From Actinomycetes bacterium (lineage in GTDB: Bacteria; Actinomycetota; Thermoleophilia; RBG-16-64-13), in assembly GCA_024637095.1 (NCBI GenBank), contig JAGXFV010000004.1:1-50653 (forward strand): a DNA stretch of 50,653 nucleotides. The letters run 5' to 3'. A program made the position numbers and the translations under genes. Of this stretch, positions 34,622 through 43,513 are shown in pieces. The notes beneath the pieces were generated by a model. It was given only the letters and a program-made list of their open reading frames with translations. It ran no database searches and had not been told where the DNA came from. The first letter of the stretch is position 1. Each line of letters begins with the position of its first letter.

Positions 34622-35995
34622 ATGGCGAAGTACACGTCGATGGCATACAACAGCTGGGACGAGATGATCTTCGGCACCACGAAGAACCCAGTCTCGATCG
34701 GTCTCGGCCCGGTAGAATTGGGGAAGGGTTGGGTCGTTCCTCAGATCGTGCCGCATCCCCGCCCCGGTAGCACCGACACCAAGGAAAAGCTGCTCCGCGA
34801 GTACCAGCGGATGACCGATGACGCCCTGGGCAGATGTGTCGCCCTTGGTTTCCCCGCGCTCGTCATCGAGTTCGAGCACATCTATCAGATGACCAGCCAG
34901 CCCGATTGGGCCGCGGCCATCTTCAAGCAGGCCAAAGCCCAGATGCAGGACTACTACGACAAGTACGGTCTCAAGTCTGCTCTGATCTCGACCGTGGCCG
35001 ACCTGCGCAAGCCCGACATGGTGCACATGCGGAAATCGCAGGAACTGGACTGGATGCTGGAAACCTTTGCCTCCACGGCAGAGAACGGGGCCGACGTTCT
35101 TTCGATCGAGACCATGGGCGGCAAAGAGGTATTCGACTGGGCCGTCCAGCGTCAGGATATCCGTGGCGTGATCTTCGGCATAGGCGTCCTGTCGAGCCGC
35201 GACATGGCATGGCTCTGGCCGCAGATCGTGGACACGGCTAAGAAGAACAACATCACCGCGGGCGGCGACACCGACTGCGCCCGTGGCAACACCGCCATGT
35301 TCCTTGCCGGCGGATATACAGCCACCGACCTGCCGCACACTTTCGCGGCGCTGGCCCGTGCTTGCTCCGCGGCACGCTCCCTGGTGGCGTACGAGCAGGG
35401 CGCGACCGGTCCCACCAAGGACTGCGCGTACGAAGATCCCATCATCAAGGCCATCACCGGCGTTCCCATCACGATGGAAGGTGTCGCCTCGGCCTGCGCC
35501 CACTCCGAGATGCAATCCAACATCGTCGCGGCCGTGGTCGACCTCTGGAGCAACGAAGCGGTCGAGTACCACGACATGTTCGGCGGCTCGAGCGTCGAGG
35601 TCTTTACCGAGATCCTTGGCTACAACGTGGCTCAAATGAACGCTTCCATAGCGCTCGGTCAGGAGAAAGTGCTGCGCGACATCAACATCGCGAGCGACAA
35701 GTACCGCGACGTCCACGGCTTCATGCTCTCGCCGGACAACTCGTATGAGATCGGCAAGGCCATCGTGGAGAATATCGACAGTTACTACGGCCGGTCCAAA
35801 GCGGCAGTCCTCAAGACGGCCGAGCTGATCTCAGGCGACAGCAAGATGCAACTGACCGAATTCGAAAAAGACGCTCTAGACAAGGCCCGCCGCGAAGTCG
35901 AGGCACTGCCCGACAGCGAGGACGAGTTCATCGATCAGTGCCTGAGCGACTACAAGAAGGTCGCCGGTTTCGACCCGAGTGCATACGGCTTCTAG
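34622..35995 (+). CDS. mtaB: Methanol:corrinoid methyltransferase MtaB
   Basis: MtaB activates methanol on zinc and passes the methyl group to Co(I) of the corrinoid protein MtaC. The 457-residue length equals the methanogen enzyme, and the zinc ligands known in Methanosarcina barkeri (E164, C220, C269) are matched here one position earlier: E163 in SIETMGGKE, C219 in DTDCARGN and C268 in TKDCAYED. The C-terminus ends in the family's NYGF-like AYGF. ATG 34622 follows the ribosome site GGAGGG. mtaC lies 46 bases downstream. In an acetogen-type bacterium this feeds methyl groups to a folate carrier. Confidence 0.95.
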   Translation: MAKYTSMAYNSWDEMIFGTTKNPVSIGLGPVELGKGWVVPQIVPHPRPGSTDTKEKLLREYQRMTDDALGRCVALGFPALVIEFEHIYQMTSQPDWAAAIFKQAKAQMQDYYDKYGLKSALISTVADLRKPDMVHMRKSQELDWMLETFASTAENGADVLSIETMGGKEVFDWAVQRQDIRGVIFGIGVLSSRDMAWLWPQIVDTAKKNNITAGGDTDCARGNTAMFLAGGYTATDLPHTFAALARACSAARSLVAYEQGATGPTKDCAYEDPIIKAITGVPITMEGVASACAHSEMQSNIVAAVVDLWSNEAVEYHDMFGGSSVEVFTEILGYNVAQMNASIALGQEKVLRDINIASDKYRDVHGFMLSPDNSYEIGKAIVENIDSYYGRSKAAVLKTAELISGDSKMQLTEFEKDALDKARREVEALPDSEDEFIDQCLSDYKKVAGFDPSAYGF

Positions 35996-36041
35996 AGCCA
36001 GCAGCTCCAAGAGCAGGCGTTCTTTTTAACAAGGAGGCACG

Positions 36042-36806
36042 ATGCCAAAGAGTCTGAACGAAGTGAGCGACTTCAGCAATATTTTCACCCGGTACGACAT
36101 TGGCGCGGCGGTGCAGAAGCGGGGCGCCGAAGACGTCAGCACGGACAAGGTCCTCCAGGCGATCGCCACCGGAGTGGTAGACGGCGATGAGGATGTGGTG
36201 CTCGAAAACACCAACAAGGCGCTCGAGAACAACGAGCCCACCAAGGTCATCGACACCCTCATAGCGGGGATGCGTGAGGTCAGCAAGTTGTGGGATGACG
36301 GGGTGTACTACCTGCCCCAGGTGATCCTCTCCTCCGACGCACTGATGGTCGGTCTGGAGAAGGCCGAGGACGCGATGGGCGGCAAGGCCGTGAAGAAGGG
36401 CACCGTGGTCATGCACTGCGCCCACGGTGACATCCACGACATCGGCAAGAACATCGCCGCGGCGCTCATCCGGGCCAATGGGTTCAAGGTCATCGACCTG
36501 GGCTCCGACGTCCCCGAGGACGAAGTGGTCAAGGCGGTCAAGGACAACAATGCGAACCTGGTGACGGGTACGGCCCTGATGACCACCACCATGTCGGCCT
36601 TCGCCAAGATCGCCAAGATGATGAAGGACGAGGGAATGACCACTCCCTTCGTCTGCGGCGGCGGCGCTGTGTCCGAGGAGTACGTGACCAGCTTCGATCT
36701 GGGTGTCTACGCTGATCAGGCCAAGCAGGGCGTGGAGATGGCGACCGACGCCTCTTCCGGTATGTCCTGGGAGGATATGCGCAGCAAGTACAACCTGGTG
36801 ATGTAG
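36042..36806 (+). CDS. mtaC: Methanol-specific corrinoid protein MtaC
   Basis: A 254-residue B12-binding protein, carrier of the methyl group between MtaB and MtaA. The N-terminal helical cap covers about 1-110. The Rossmann-like domain then opens with the signature D130-x-H132-x-x-G135 (HGDIHDIGKN), where H132 is the lower axial cobalt ligand, followed by GSDVPEDEVV, LVTGTALMTTTM and VCGGGAV. Ribosome site AGGAGG precedes the ATG. MtaB directly upstream in the same transcript gives the methanol specificity. Confidence 0.95.
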   Translation: MPKSLNEVSDFSNIFTRYDIGAAVQKRGAEDVSTDKVLQAIATGVVDGDEDVVLENTNKALENNEPTKVIDTLIAGMREVSKLWDDGVYYLPQVILSSDALMVGLEKAEDAMGGKAVKKGTVVMHCAHGDIHDIGKNIAAALIRANGFKVIDLGSDVPEDEVVKAVKDNNANLVTGTALMTTTMSAFAKIAKMMKDEGMTTPFVCGGGAVSEEYVTSFDLGVYADQAKQGVEMATDASSGMSWEDMRSKYNLVM

Positions 36807-36870
36807 CCCTCTACCCGGGCCTTTGGGCGGCTCTCCTTTGCTCTCGCCCTAAAGGTCCAACTTCGCTCTG

Positions 36871-36903
36871 CGGGGCGGCGCGCCATTCTGGCGCGCCGCC
36901 CCG
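36871..36903 (+). terminator. Perfect 14-bp GC-rich hairpin between mtaC and mtaA
   Basis: CGGGGCGGCGCGCC (36871-36884) pairs base for base with GGCGCGCCGCCCCG (36890-36903) across a five-base loop ATTCT. No T-run follows, so it may slow but not end transcription, or protect the 3' end of the mtaBC message. It would then set unequal amounts of MtaBC and MtaA. Confidence 0.5.
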
Positions 36904-36989
36904 TGCATGTCCGGAGAGGCCCGTGCGAAATACGCGGGAGCGGGTAACAAGACCACGACAGGACGGATTCGATCAGTGGGAGATCTGAC

Positions 36990-38015
36990 GTGAACCACAA
37001 AGAGCGCTTCATGGCAGCTATCAGAGGTGAAGAGACGGATAGGCCCTCGGTCTTTTCGGCGAACCAGACCGCTACTTACGATCAGATGGAAGCTTCGGGA
37101 GCGTCTTGGCCGGAGGCGCACCAGGAAGCCAAGGCCATGGCCGACCTTGCGGCTGCCGCTTACACCGAGGCCGGGTTCGATGCCGTCCGCGTTCCCTACT
37201 GCCAGACCATGGAGGCAGAAGCCCTGGGATCGACCGTCAAGTACTCGGGGAGGGAAGGTGTGCCCCGGATTCTCGATCACGGGTACAACCCCGGAGATTC
37301 CATCGAGTTACCCGACGACTTCCTCGAGCGCGGCCGGATCCCCGAGGTACTGAAGGCCATCAGGCTGCTCAAGGAACGCTTTGGCGATGAAGTGGCGGTG
37401 GGCGGCAACGTCGTGGGTCCCTTCTCCATCGTCGCCAATCTGCTGGGCATCACCCCGGTTCTCAAGACCAGCTTCAAGAAGCCCGACGATCTCCAGCCTT
37501 TCTTGAAGGTAGCCGAGCAGGCCGGTACCGAACTCGGCAAGGCCATGGTCGACGCCGGCGCCGACTTCCTGATCATCGAGGACATGATGGCTTCGATCGA
37601 CGTAATCAGCCCGCCGATCTATAAAGCCGTGGCGCAGCCCTGGGAGAAGCGGCAGATCGAGAATCTGCCCGACGTCCCCACCATCATCCATATCTGCGGA
37701 GCCGTGAATCCCATCGGCAAGGACATCGCCGAAACCGGTGCGACTGCCCTCAGCGTGGAGCCGAGCGTGGACGCGCCCGCCCTGAAGAAGGACCTGGAGG
37801 GCTTCGGCCGGCCGATCCCGCTGATCGGTGGTGTGGATGCGGTGGACACGCTTTTCTCCAAAGGAGAAGAAGCGGTAAAGGCCGACGTTCGCAAGGCGCT
37901 CGATCAAGGCTACGACATGATCGCCCCGGGCTGTTCCATTCCCCCGCAGGCCACCATTGGAAAGTTGAAGGCCATGGTAGAGGCGGCGGAGGAGTATGCG
38001 GACAGCTCCGCCTAG
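36990..38015 (+). CDS. mtaA: MtaA/UroD-family methylcorrinoid methyltransferase
   Basis: A 341-residue member of the uroporphyrinogen decarboxylase-like methyltransferase family. Zinc ligands H234 and C236 (TIIHICGAVN) and C315 (APGCSIPP) match the His-x-Cys-xn-Cys site of MtaA/MtbA. In methanogens the acceptor is coenzyme M; in the acetogen Moorella an MtaA-type protein passes the methyl to tetrahydrofolate, which is more likely here. GTG 36990 has a GGGAG ribosome site. The start of the AAA+ gene overlaps its 3' end by 20 bases. Confidence 0.88.
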   Translation: MNHKERFMAAIRGEETDRPSVFSANQTATYDQMEASGASWPEAHQEAKAMADLAAAAYTEAGFDAVRVPYCQTMEAEALGSTVKYSGREGVPRILDHGYNPGDSIELPDDFLERGRIPEVLKAIRLLKERFGDEVAVGGNVVGPFSIVANLLGITPVLKTSFKKPDDLQPFLKVAEQAGTELGKAMVDAGADFLIIEDMMASIDVISPPIYKAVAQPWEKRQIENLPDVPTIIHICGAVNPIGKDIAETGATALSVEPSVDAPALKKDLEGFGRPIPLIGGVDAVDTLFSKGEEAVKADVRKALDQGYDMIAPGCSIPPQATIGKLKAMVEAAEEYADSSA

Positions 38016-39081
38016 CTCTTTTCAGGCCTCGGATCTGGCAGAACTGCGCGCGCAGGTAAGCGCGCGCAGTGGACTGCCCGTCCGCGAACGCGAGGCCACC
38101 GCGTATGACGGGGTGTGGGCGGTCGGGGATGAGTCCCTGCTGTTTGGCGCCTTGGTGGCGGGCGAGCGCCCGGGCGAGCAGCTGGCGCGCGGAGTAGTGC
38201 TCGACAAGTGGGACGATGCCGCGCGCGCGGGACGGGACGATTTGGTTCCGCGGGTTGAGCCCTATCAAGACCACGACGGTCTGCTTTACCGGACCGCCCT
38301 CGCCTACCACCTCGACATCCCGGTGGCCTTTCACGGGCACACCGGCGTGGGGAAGACCGAACTGGTGCGGTACCTGGCCTGCCTGCTGCAGGCTCCCCTC
38401 TACCGGCTGAACCTGCACGGGCTGTCCACCACCGACGACATCATCGGCAAGTTGCTGCCGGCAGGCGCGGGAGAGGTTAGATTCCAGGACGGCCTGGTCA
38501 CCACCGCCGTGCGCCACGGAGGGGTGCTGCTGCTCGAGGAGCTGAATGCGACGGGGCAGGAGGTCTGGTTCTCGCTTCACGGCCTCCTGGATCAGTCGCG
38601 TGCCCTCGTTCTGGTGGAGAAGGACAACGAGGTGGTGAGGCAGCATTCGAACTGCCGCATCTTTTCGACCTTCAACCCGCCTGAGTTTCTCACCCTCTAC
38701 CCCGGCACCAAGGAGCTCTCCACGGCCTACCTGCGCCGCTGGGCGTCCATACGGATAGGTTTCCTCGACCGGGAGGCGGAACACGCCCTCCTGCTGCGAC
38801 GCTTCCCCGAGCTGGCGGGCGAGGAGTGCAGCGCGGATGTGGAGGCCATGCTCGAGGTCGCCGCCCTCGCGCAAGTCATGCTGGAGCAGAGTGCGAGTTC
38901 CTTCCCCTTCGTCTTCGCCACCGGAGTGCTGCATGCCTGGGCGCGTTTGGTGCCCTATCTGGGACCGTTGCCGGCGGCGCGGATGACGTTCTACGACGTG
39001 CTTGACGAACGGCTCAAGGCGGTCTTTCGAGAGCAGGTCTTTGCCTACTCCACGCCTTGGGATCTGAGCGCACTGGGGTAA
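37996..39081 (+). CDS. MoxR/CbbQ/NorQ-type AAA+ ATPase
   Basis: A 361-residue AAA+ ATPase. Walker A GHTGVGKT is residues 114-121, Walker B VLLLEE 177-182, sensor-1 Asn227 in STFNPPE and an arginine-finger pair RRW at 248-250. The MoxR clade, including CbbQ, NorQ and CobS, works with VWA-domain partners to insert or free metals or inhibitors from enzymes. The ATG overlaps mtaA by 20 bases, so it is translated from the methanol operon. Its likely VWA partner is the next gene, on the opposite strand. The first 90 residues are not recognised. Confidence 0.85.
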   Translation: MRTAPPSSFQASDLAELRAQVSARSGLPVREREATAYDGVWAVGDESLLFGALVAGERPGEQLARGVVLDKWDDAARAGRDDLVPRVEPYQDHDGLLYRTALAYHLDIPVAFHGHTGVGKTELVRYLACLLQAPLYRLNLHGLSTTDDIIGKLLPAGAGEVRFQDGLVTTAVRHGGVLLLEELNATGQEVWFSLHGLLDQSRALVLVEKDNEVVRQHSNCRIFSTFNPPEFLTLYPGTKELSTAYLRRWASIRIGFLDREAEHALLLRRFPELAGEECSADVEAMLEVAALAQVMLEQSASSFPFVFATGVLHAWARLVPYLGPLPAARMTFYDVLDERLKAVFREQVFAYSTPWDLSALG

Positions 39082-39142
39082 ACCCGGGGGTGTTCGCGAC
39101 TCTACGCGACCCTACGTGGGCCTCCCCGACCCTATCTGATCC

Positions 39143-40924
39143 TCAAGACCAGAGGGCCAGCGAGGCTGCCCGGGCCTCGGCCACGATCTCGTCCAGCAGT
39201 TCGAGAAATACCGGCAGGGTCTCCCACCCCTCGGTCAGGCAGAGCGACCGGGGATGGTAATCCGGGCAGATGCCGAGCCCAAGTCCCAGGAGGTCGATAT
39301 TGGCCCGCTTTAGCCAGGGAACCAGGGTTTCGCTGTAGTAGGGAGCAAGCTCCGAGCCCCCGAGCAGGGGGAGCACGTCTCTAACCGGCGTGCCGTCGGT
39401 CAAGACCACGATCATACGGTGGTCGGCAGTCACGGACTGAGCCTGCGCGGCCGCCCAAGCCACCGCTTCGACCTCCTTGGTTCCCGAAATCAGGTAGCCG
39501 AAGTCGCCGCCAAAATCGGTGGAGAAAGTTCCGGTGCGGTGATCGTGCACCCGGGTGAGCTCAGAGGCGTATAGGGTCACGTCGACCGGGACGCGAATAG
39601 TCTGGAGGACCTCGGTGAAGGCGGCCGCCACGGCCAACGCTTTGGAGGCGTTGTCGTTCTGCAGCATGCTGTAGGAGGCATCGACCAGGAGATGGAAGTA
39701 GTAGCTGGTCTTCTGAGGCGTTTCCAGCCTCTGGAACAGGCGAAGGTCGCCCTGGATGACATAGCGGCGCAGATTCGAGGTGCCGATGTGCTTGCCTGCC
39801 CGGTAGCGCCCGCGGTGCCGCCGCTCCCAGTTGGCGCGCAAAGCGCGCCGCAAAGCCGGCACTTCCTGCGCGAAGGCTTCTCGGGCGCGTGGCCCGTAGT
39901 CTGCAGCCAGCCGCTCGAGAACCTTGCGGTTGATCTCCGTGGGTTCCAGTTCGCTTCCTTTGGCCACCTCGACCCGCAGCAGCACCTCGCCCCCGTCGAC
40001 GTGCGGCAGAGGAACGATCTCGCCCCAGATGGGCTGGGCGGTCCCGCGGGCATTCAACTCCAGGTCCGCGGCCAAAGGCTCGAGTTCTCGACGCAGGGCT
40101 TCGGGATCGCCGGCAAAACTCTCGGGGCTGCTGTCCGTCCGGTCCCCTGCGAGCATCTCGGCGGCCAGCATCTGGGGCAGCAAATCCCAGAGCAGGAACT
40201 CGGCGAGCGCATAGGCTCCGGCCAGGTCCCCGGCCGAGAGCACCCGATTGAGCGGAGCGCGCAGGCGGCCCGAAAGCCGTGATGGAGCGTGTTCCTGCCG
40301 TCGTAGGAGCAGGCCGGCCTCCCCCAAGAGCGCCATATCGGCTCCCGCCGATTGCGCCCACGCCTCGGCCCGCGCGTCCCCGCCCTGCAGCAGGTACGTG
40401 GCGTGGGGGAAGCGCAGGCGGAGAAGGCCGTCGCAGCGGTCCGCCTCCAGCCGCTCGAGCAGCCCCAGGATGGCGTCACTTCCCCGCTCGGTGGCGACCA
40501 GCTTGCGAAGCAAACGGGAATGGCGGCGGGGGCGGGGATCGTTCAGAGCGATAGCCACGGGGTCGGGATCTTCGGGTCCAGGAGAAAAGAGCAGACGTCC
40601 CAAACCATGGAGCACCCCCGAGCGGAGGGCCTTGCGATAGTCGTCCGCGACCGCCCTCTCTGGCGCCGCCGGCAGACACTCCGGCGAGAGCAGGCCGACT
40701 ATGAGGCGGACGGCAAAACTCCCGTTACGGCGCCGCATCCAGGTGAGCGAAAGCCGCTCGCTCAGGGAGAACTCCACGCTGAGGTCGACCTTGGCCACCG
40801 AGCCCGCGAAGACCTCAGCCGATCGCGCCGCCGCCTCCAGCTTCTCGACCAGATGGCCCGACTCCTCGAGCGAGAAGCCGGGGAAGATCAGGTGTGCGGG
40901 TTGCTCGAACCTCGCGTTGGCCAT
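39143..40924 (-). CDS. VWA-domain protein, partner of a MoxR-type ATPase (CobT/CbbO/NorD-like)
   Basis: A 593-residue protein. The C-terminal von Willebrand A domain starts near 405 and has an intact metal-ion site: D415-A-S417-Y-S419 and TDG near 509. A basic stretch just before it (RRHRGRYRAGKH) resembles the linker of CobT/NorD-type proteins. The first 400 residues are helical and not recognised. It is the third gene of the leftward set after the CobW-type GTPase and the RamA-like gene (six bases between), and is tail-to-tail with the AAA+ gene. The pairing with the AAA+ protein is an inference. Confidence 0.82.
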   Translation of the reverse strand: MANARFEQPAHLIFPGFSLEESGHLVEKLEAAARSAEVFAGSVAKVDLSVEFSLSERLSLTWMRRRNGSFAVRLIVGLLSPECLPAAPERAVADDYRKALRSGVLHGLGRLLFSPGPEDPDPVAIALNDPRPRRHSRLLRKLVATERGSDAILGLLERLEADRCDGLLRLRFPHATYLLQGGDARAEAWAQSAGADMALLGEAGLLLRRQEHAPSRLSGRLRAPLNRVLSAGDLAGAYALAEFLLWDLLPQMLAAEMLAGDRTDSSPESFAGDPEALRRELEPLAADLELNARGTAQPIWGEIVPLPHVDGGEVLLRVEVAKGSELEPTEINRKVLERLAADYGPRAREAFAQEVPALRRALRANWERRHRGRYRAGKHIGTSNLRRYVIQGDLRLFQRLETPQKTSYYFHLLVDASYSMLQNDNASKALAVAAAFTEVLQTIRVPVDVTLYASELTRVHDHRTGTFSTDFGGDFGYLISGTKEVEAVAWAAAQAQSVTADHRMIVVLTDGTPVRDVLPLLGGSELAPYYSETLVPWLKRANIDLLGLGLGICPDYHPRSLCLTEGWETLPVFLELLDEIVAEARAASLALWS

Positions 40925-40930
40925 CGGCCG

Positions 40931-42574
40931 CTAGCGCGCCCGGATGAACTGACTGAAGCTGAAGCACTTGTCGGGGCAGGATATCTGGCAGCGCAGGCAA
41001 CTGAGGCCCAGGCAACTCGCAGAATCCACCCGCACCTCGGCCCGGCCCTCCTCGTCGTAGTCCAGACTGATGGCGTTCTCGGGGCACACGTCCTCGCAGG
41101 TGCCGCACGAGGTGCAGCCTTCGAAGCAGGCCACCATCTGCATGCCGACGTCGGTGACCACTTTGAGGCCGCGGCTTCCCAGATCGGGGATGTCCCGGTC
41201 CACCAACCGGATGACCTCCGCGTTGTCGGGGAATTCGCGCGGTGCGGGCAGTCCCTGGCGCTTCATGAACTTGAGGTACATCTCCCAGGGCATGCCCTCG
41301 GTCCAGTAGGCCAGTTCCAGAATGTACACTTCCTTGAACACCTTGGCTTCGGCGAACATGGAGTGACTGGCGCGCAGGTTCTTGGCGATCTCCTCGATCT
41401 CCCAGACGTGGTCCGGGTCGATCACCAGGTCGCGCGCCAGCATCAGGGAGGTATTCCCGATCTGGTACATGCGCTCTACCGAGGCCGGCACCATCCCGAT
41501 CATCTGCGCCTTGCGGGCGTCGACGTACGTGCCCGAGGCGCCCGCCATGTAGGCGACCTTGACTTCCTCCAGGTCGATACCAAGTTCCTGAGTCAGGGTG
41601 ACGTGGCCGGCGCGGGCGGCCCCGACCGCCTTGCCCACCTCGATGACGTCTTCCTTACCGAGGACCACCCCGTTGGCCAGATGCATCTTGCCGTCCGGCG
41701 AGTCCAGCCCGGGCAGTTTGACGAAGCCGTCCTGCAGCCCGAGGCCGATGGCGCCCATTACCCCGGTTCCCGTGATACCGCGGGCGATGGCCTCGCCCTC
41801 CTCCAGGATCTCGCCGGTGCGGGGATCGACCACTCCCGCCCCGGCGGCGAACATCTCTTCGTTCAGAACCAAATTGCGATACCCGCCGTCGGCAGCCTGC
41901 AGATCGGAGATGGCCCCGGGGGCCGCCAGCATGCCGTAGGCTATGGCCTGGCCCTCGAAGGCCGGGCCGCACGCGGCGGAACCGGTCACTACTTGATCGC
42001 CCACCTTGAGCGCCATCTCGGCGTTGGTGCCGTAGTCGGTGGCCAGGGATATCTCGTCCCGGTCCAGCATGCCCGACTTGACCATCATCGCCAGGGCGTC
42101 CGCGCCCACTTCGTGCCGGATCGCCGGGGGCACGATCAGCTGGGCGTCGTCGGGAAGGCCTAGCCCTGAGATTTCGCCCACCAGGCCGATACGGGCTTCG
42201 CGTGACTGAAGTTCGACGCCCAAAGATTCCCGCTTGCGCTCGCCGGCGTAGGCCAGATCGCGGATCTCCATGCCCTGGAAGAGGGATAGTTGGATGGGGT
42301 TACCGCAGATGCCCAGGCGCACCACTTTGTCCCGGGGAATACCGAGCGCCTCGATCACCTTGTTCGCCGAATCGGCCAACAGATGACGGGCTATCGAATC
42401 GGGCCCGGCCTCCACGCTCTCGACGGCAAAGTGGAGGTGGTCCATCACGTTACCGCCGGGCAGCGGATGCTGGCTGGTGATCGCCGTAGAGACGATCTCG
42501 CCGCTGTCCAGGTCGATGGCCTGTCCCCGAATCCCGCTGGTGCCCAGGTCGAGCGCTATGCCGTATCGTTCCAT
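40931..42574 (-). CDS. RamA-type ATP-dependent reductive activase of corrinoid proteins
   Basis: A 547-residue protein with an ASKHA-type ATPase core (COG3894/DUF4445): GIALDLGTSGIRGQAID at the start and ATDYGTNAEMAL in the middle. A C-terminal ferredoxin-like domain holds two Cys sets, C487/C490/C493/C497 and C521/C526/C529/C533, with an additional C537. It returns the inactive Co(II) of MtaC to Co(I) using ATP and low-potential electrons. This matches methanogen RamA; the bacterial RACo instead has an N-terminal [2Fe-2S] domain, which is absent here. Confidence 0.88.
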   Translation of the reverse strand: MERYGIALDLGTSGIRGQAIDLDSGEIVSTAITSQHPLPGGNVMDHLHFAVESVEAGPDSIARHLLADSANKVIEALGIPRDKVVRLGICGNPIQLSLFQGMEIRDLAYAGERKRESLGVELQSREARIGLVGEISGLGLPDDAQLIVPPAIRHEVGADALAMMVKSGMLDRDEISLATDYGTNAEMALKVGDQVVTGSAACGPAFEGQAIAYGMLAAPGAISDLQAADGGYRNLVLNEEMFAAGAGVVDPRTGEILEEGEAIARGITGTGVMGAIGLGLQDGFVKLPGLDSPDGKMHLANGVVLGKEDVIEVGKAVGAARAGHVTLTQELGIDLEEVKVAYMAGASGTYVDARKAQMIGMVPASVERMYQIGNTSLMLARDLVIDPDHVWEIEEIAKNLRASHSMFAEAKVFKEVYILELAYWTEGMPWEMYLKFMKRQGLPAPREFPDNAEVIRLVDRDIPDLGSRGLKVVTDVGMQMVACFEGCTSCGTCEDVCPENAISLDYDEEGRAEVRVDSASCLGLSCLRCQISCPDKCFSFSQFIRAR

Positions 42575-42583
42575 GCCTCTCCC

Positions 42584-43513
42584 CTACTGTTGGTTGGTGG
42601 CTCGAGCCGCTTTCGTTGATCCGGCGGCGCACAATCTTTCGAACGCCTGGTCGAGTTTCTCGCGCTCGAGGTTCTGGCCGATCACGACCAGGCGGCCTTC
42701 GGGAAGGGGTCCGGAGGGTTGCTCCTCGAGGGTATCTCCTGCCAGATCCAACCTCAGCCAACCTTTCTCGGTTTCGGCCAAGGCCTTGGCGCGCTCGATC
42801 TGCCCATAGCCGCCGCCGCGCAGATCCTGGAAGAGTTCGGTCAATGCTTCCCCGGCGACGGGGAGGAGCAGTTTGCGGCTGACCGAAGCAAAACCCTGCA
42901 GGGCTTCGCTCTCCGGAGCTTCCCTGGGCGGTCGATAGGGGGGCAACTCGATGGCTTCGCTCACCTGACCCCGCACGGAGGGAACGATCCAGGCCCCGGG
43001 CGAGATGCTCTCGAGCGCACCGCGGACCATCGTCACCCGTGAATTGGGAACCAGATCAGTCTTGTTTAGGATGATCAGGTCGGCGGTCTTGACCTGCGAG
43101 GTGAAGAAGGCCGGGCTCTCCCTCAGGCGTTCGGCGAAGGTGGTTGCGTCGACCAGCACGAAGACGCGCACCCCGTCGATGATGCCGGCCAGAGAGCCGT
43201 GCTCGAGTGCCTTGAGCACCTGGCCGGTGGTGGCGATGCCGGTTGGCTCGATCAGGAGGCGCTCGGGTTTCAGATCGCGGGAGATCTCGAGGATCTGCGT
43301 GCGAAAGTCCATACGCAGGGTGCAGCAGATACAACCGCTCGAAAGCTCGACCACCCCCTCGGCGCCGGAAAGGAGCAGCCCATCGATGCCCAACTCTCCG
43401 AACTCATTGACGAGCACGACCAAGCGGGAAGGGTCCGGATCGGTCTCGATCAGCCGGCTGATGAAGGTGGTCTTTCCGGCTCCTAAGTAACCGGAAACGA
43501 TGTCGACCTGCAT
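42584..43513 (-). CDS. CobW/G3E-family GTPase (metal chaperone)
   Basis: From ATG 43513 (MQVDIVSGYLGAGKTT) the protein has 309 residues. The G1 loop GYLGAGKTT is 8-16, the metal-binding CxCC motif is C61-I-C63-C64 (SSGCICCTL), and LNKTDL is the guanine-specificity motif. The C-terminal CobW domain follows after about 215. G3E GTPases deliver zinc, nickel or cobalt to client enzymes. Being first in the leftward operon with the RamA-like activase, zinc delivery to MtaB or MtaA is a reasonable idea. The longer frame (to 43579) lacks support. Confidence 0.85.
   Translation of the reverse strand: MQVDIVSGYLGAGKTTFISRLIETDPDPSRLVVLVNEFGELGIDGLLLSGAEGVVELSSGCICCTLRMDFRTQILEISRDLKPERLLIEPTGIATTGQVLKALEHGSLAGIIDGVRVFVLVDATTFAERLRESPAFFTSQVKTADLIILNKTDLVPNSRVTMVRGALESISPGAWIVPSVRGQVSEAIELPPYRPPREAPESEALQGFASVSRKLLLPVAGEALTELFQDLRGGGYGQIERAKALAETEKGWLRLDLAGDTLEEQPSGPLPEGRLVVIGQNLEREKLDQAFERLCAAGSTKAARATNQQ

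Noticed and set aside
34439-35716. 425-residue open frame on the minus strand across mtaB
   Set aside because: It is the antisense shadow of a GC-rich gene. MtaB on the plus strand has family ligands, a ribosome site and operon context; the reverse frame has a His/Gly/Asp-rich composition and no recognisable family.
40352-42163. 603-residue plus-strand open frame over the VWA and RamA-like genes
   Set aside because: His/Gln/Arg-rich antisense shadow; both minus-strand genes have convincing motifs over the same bases.
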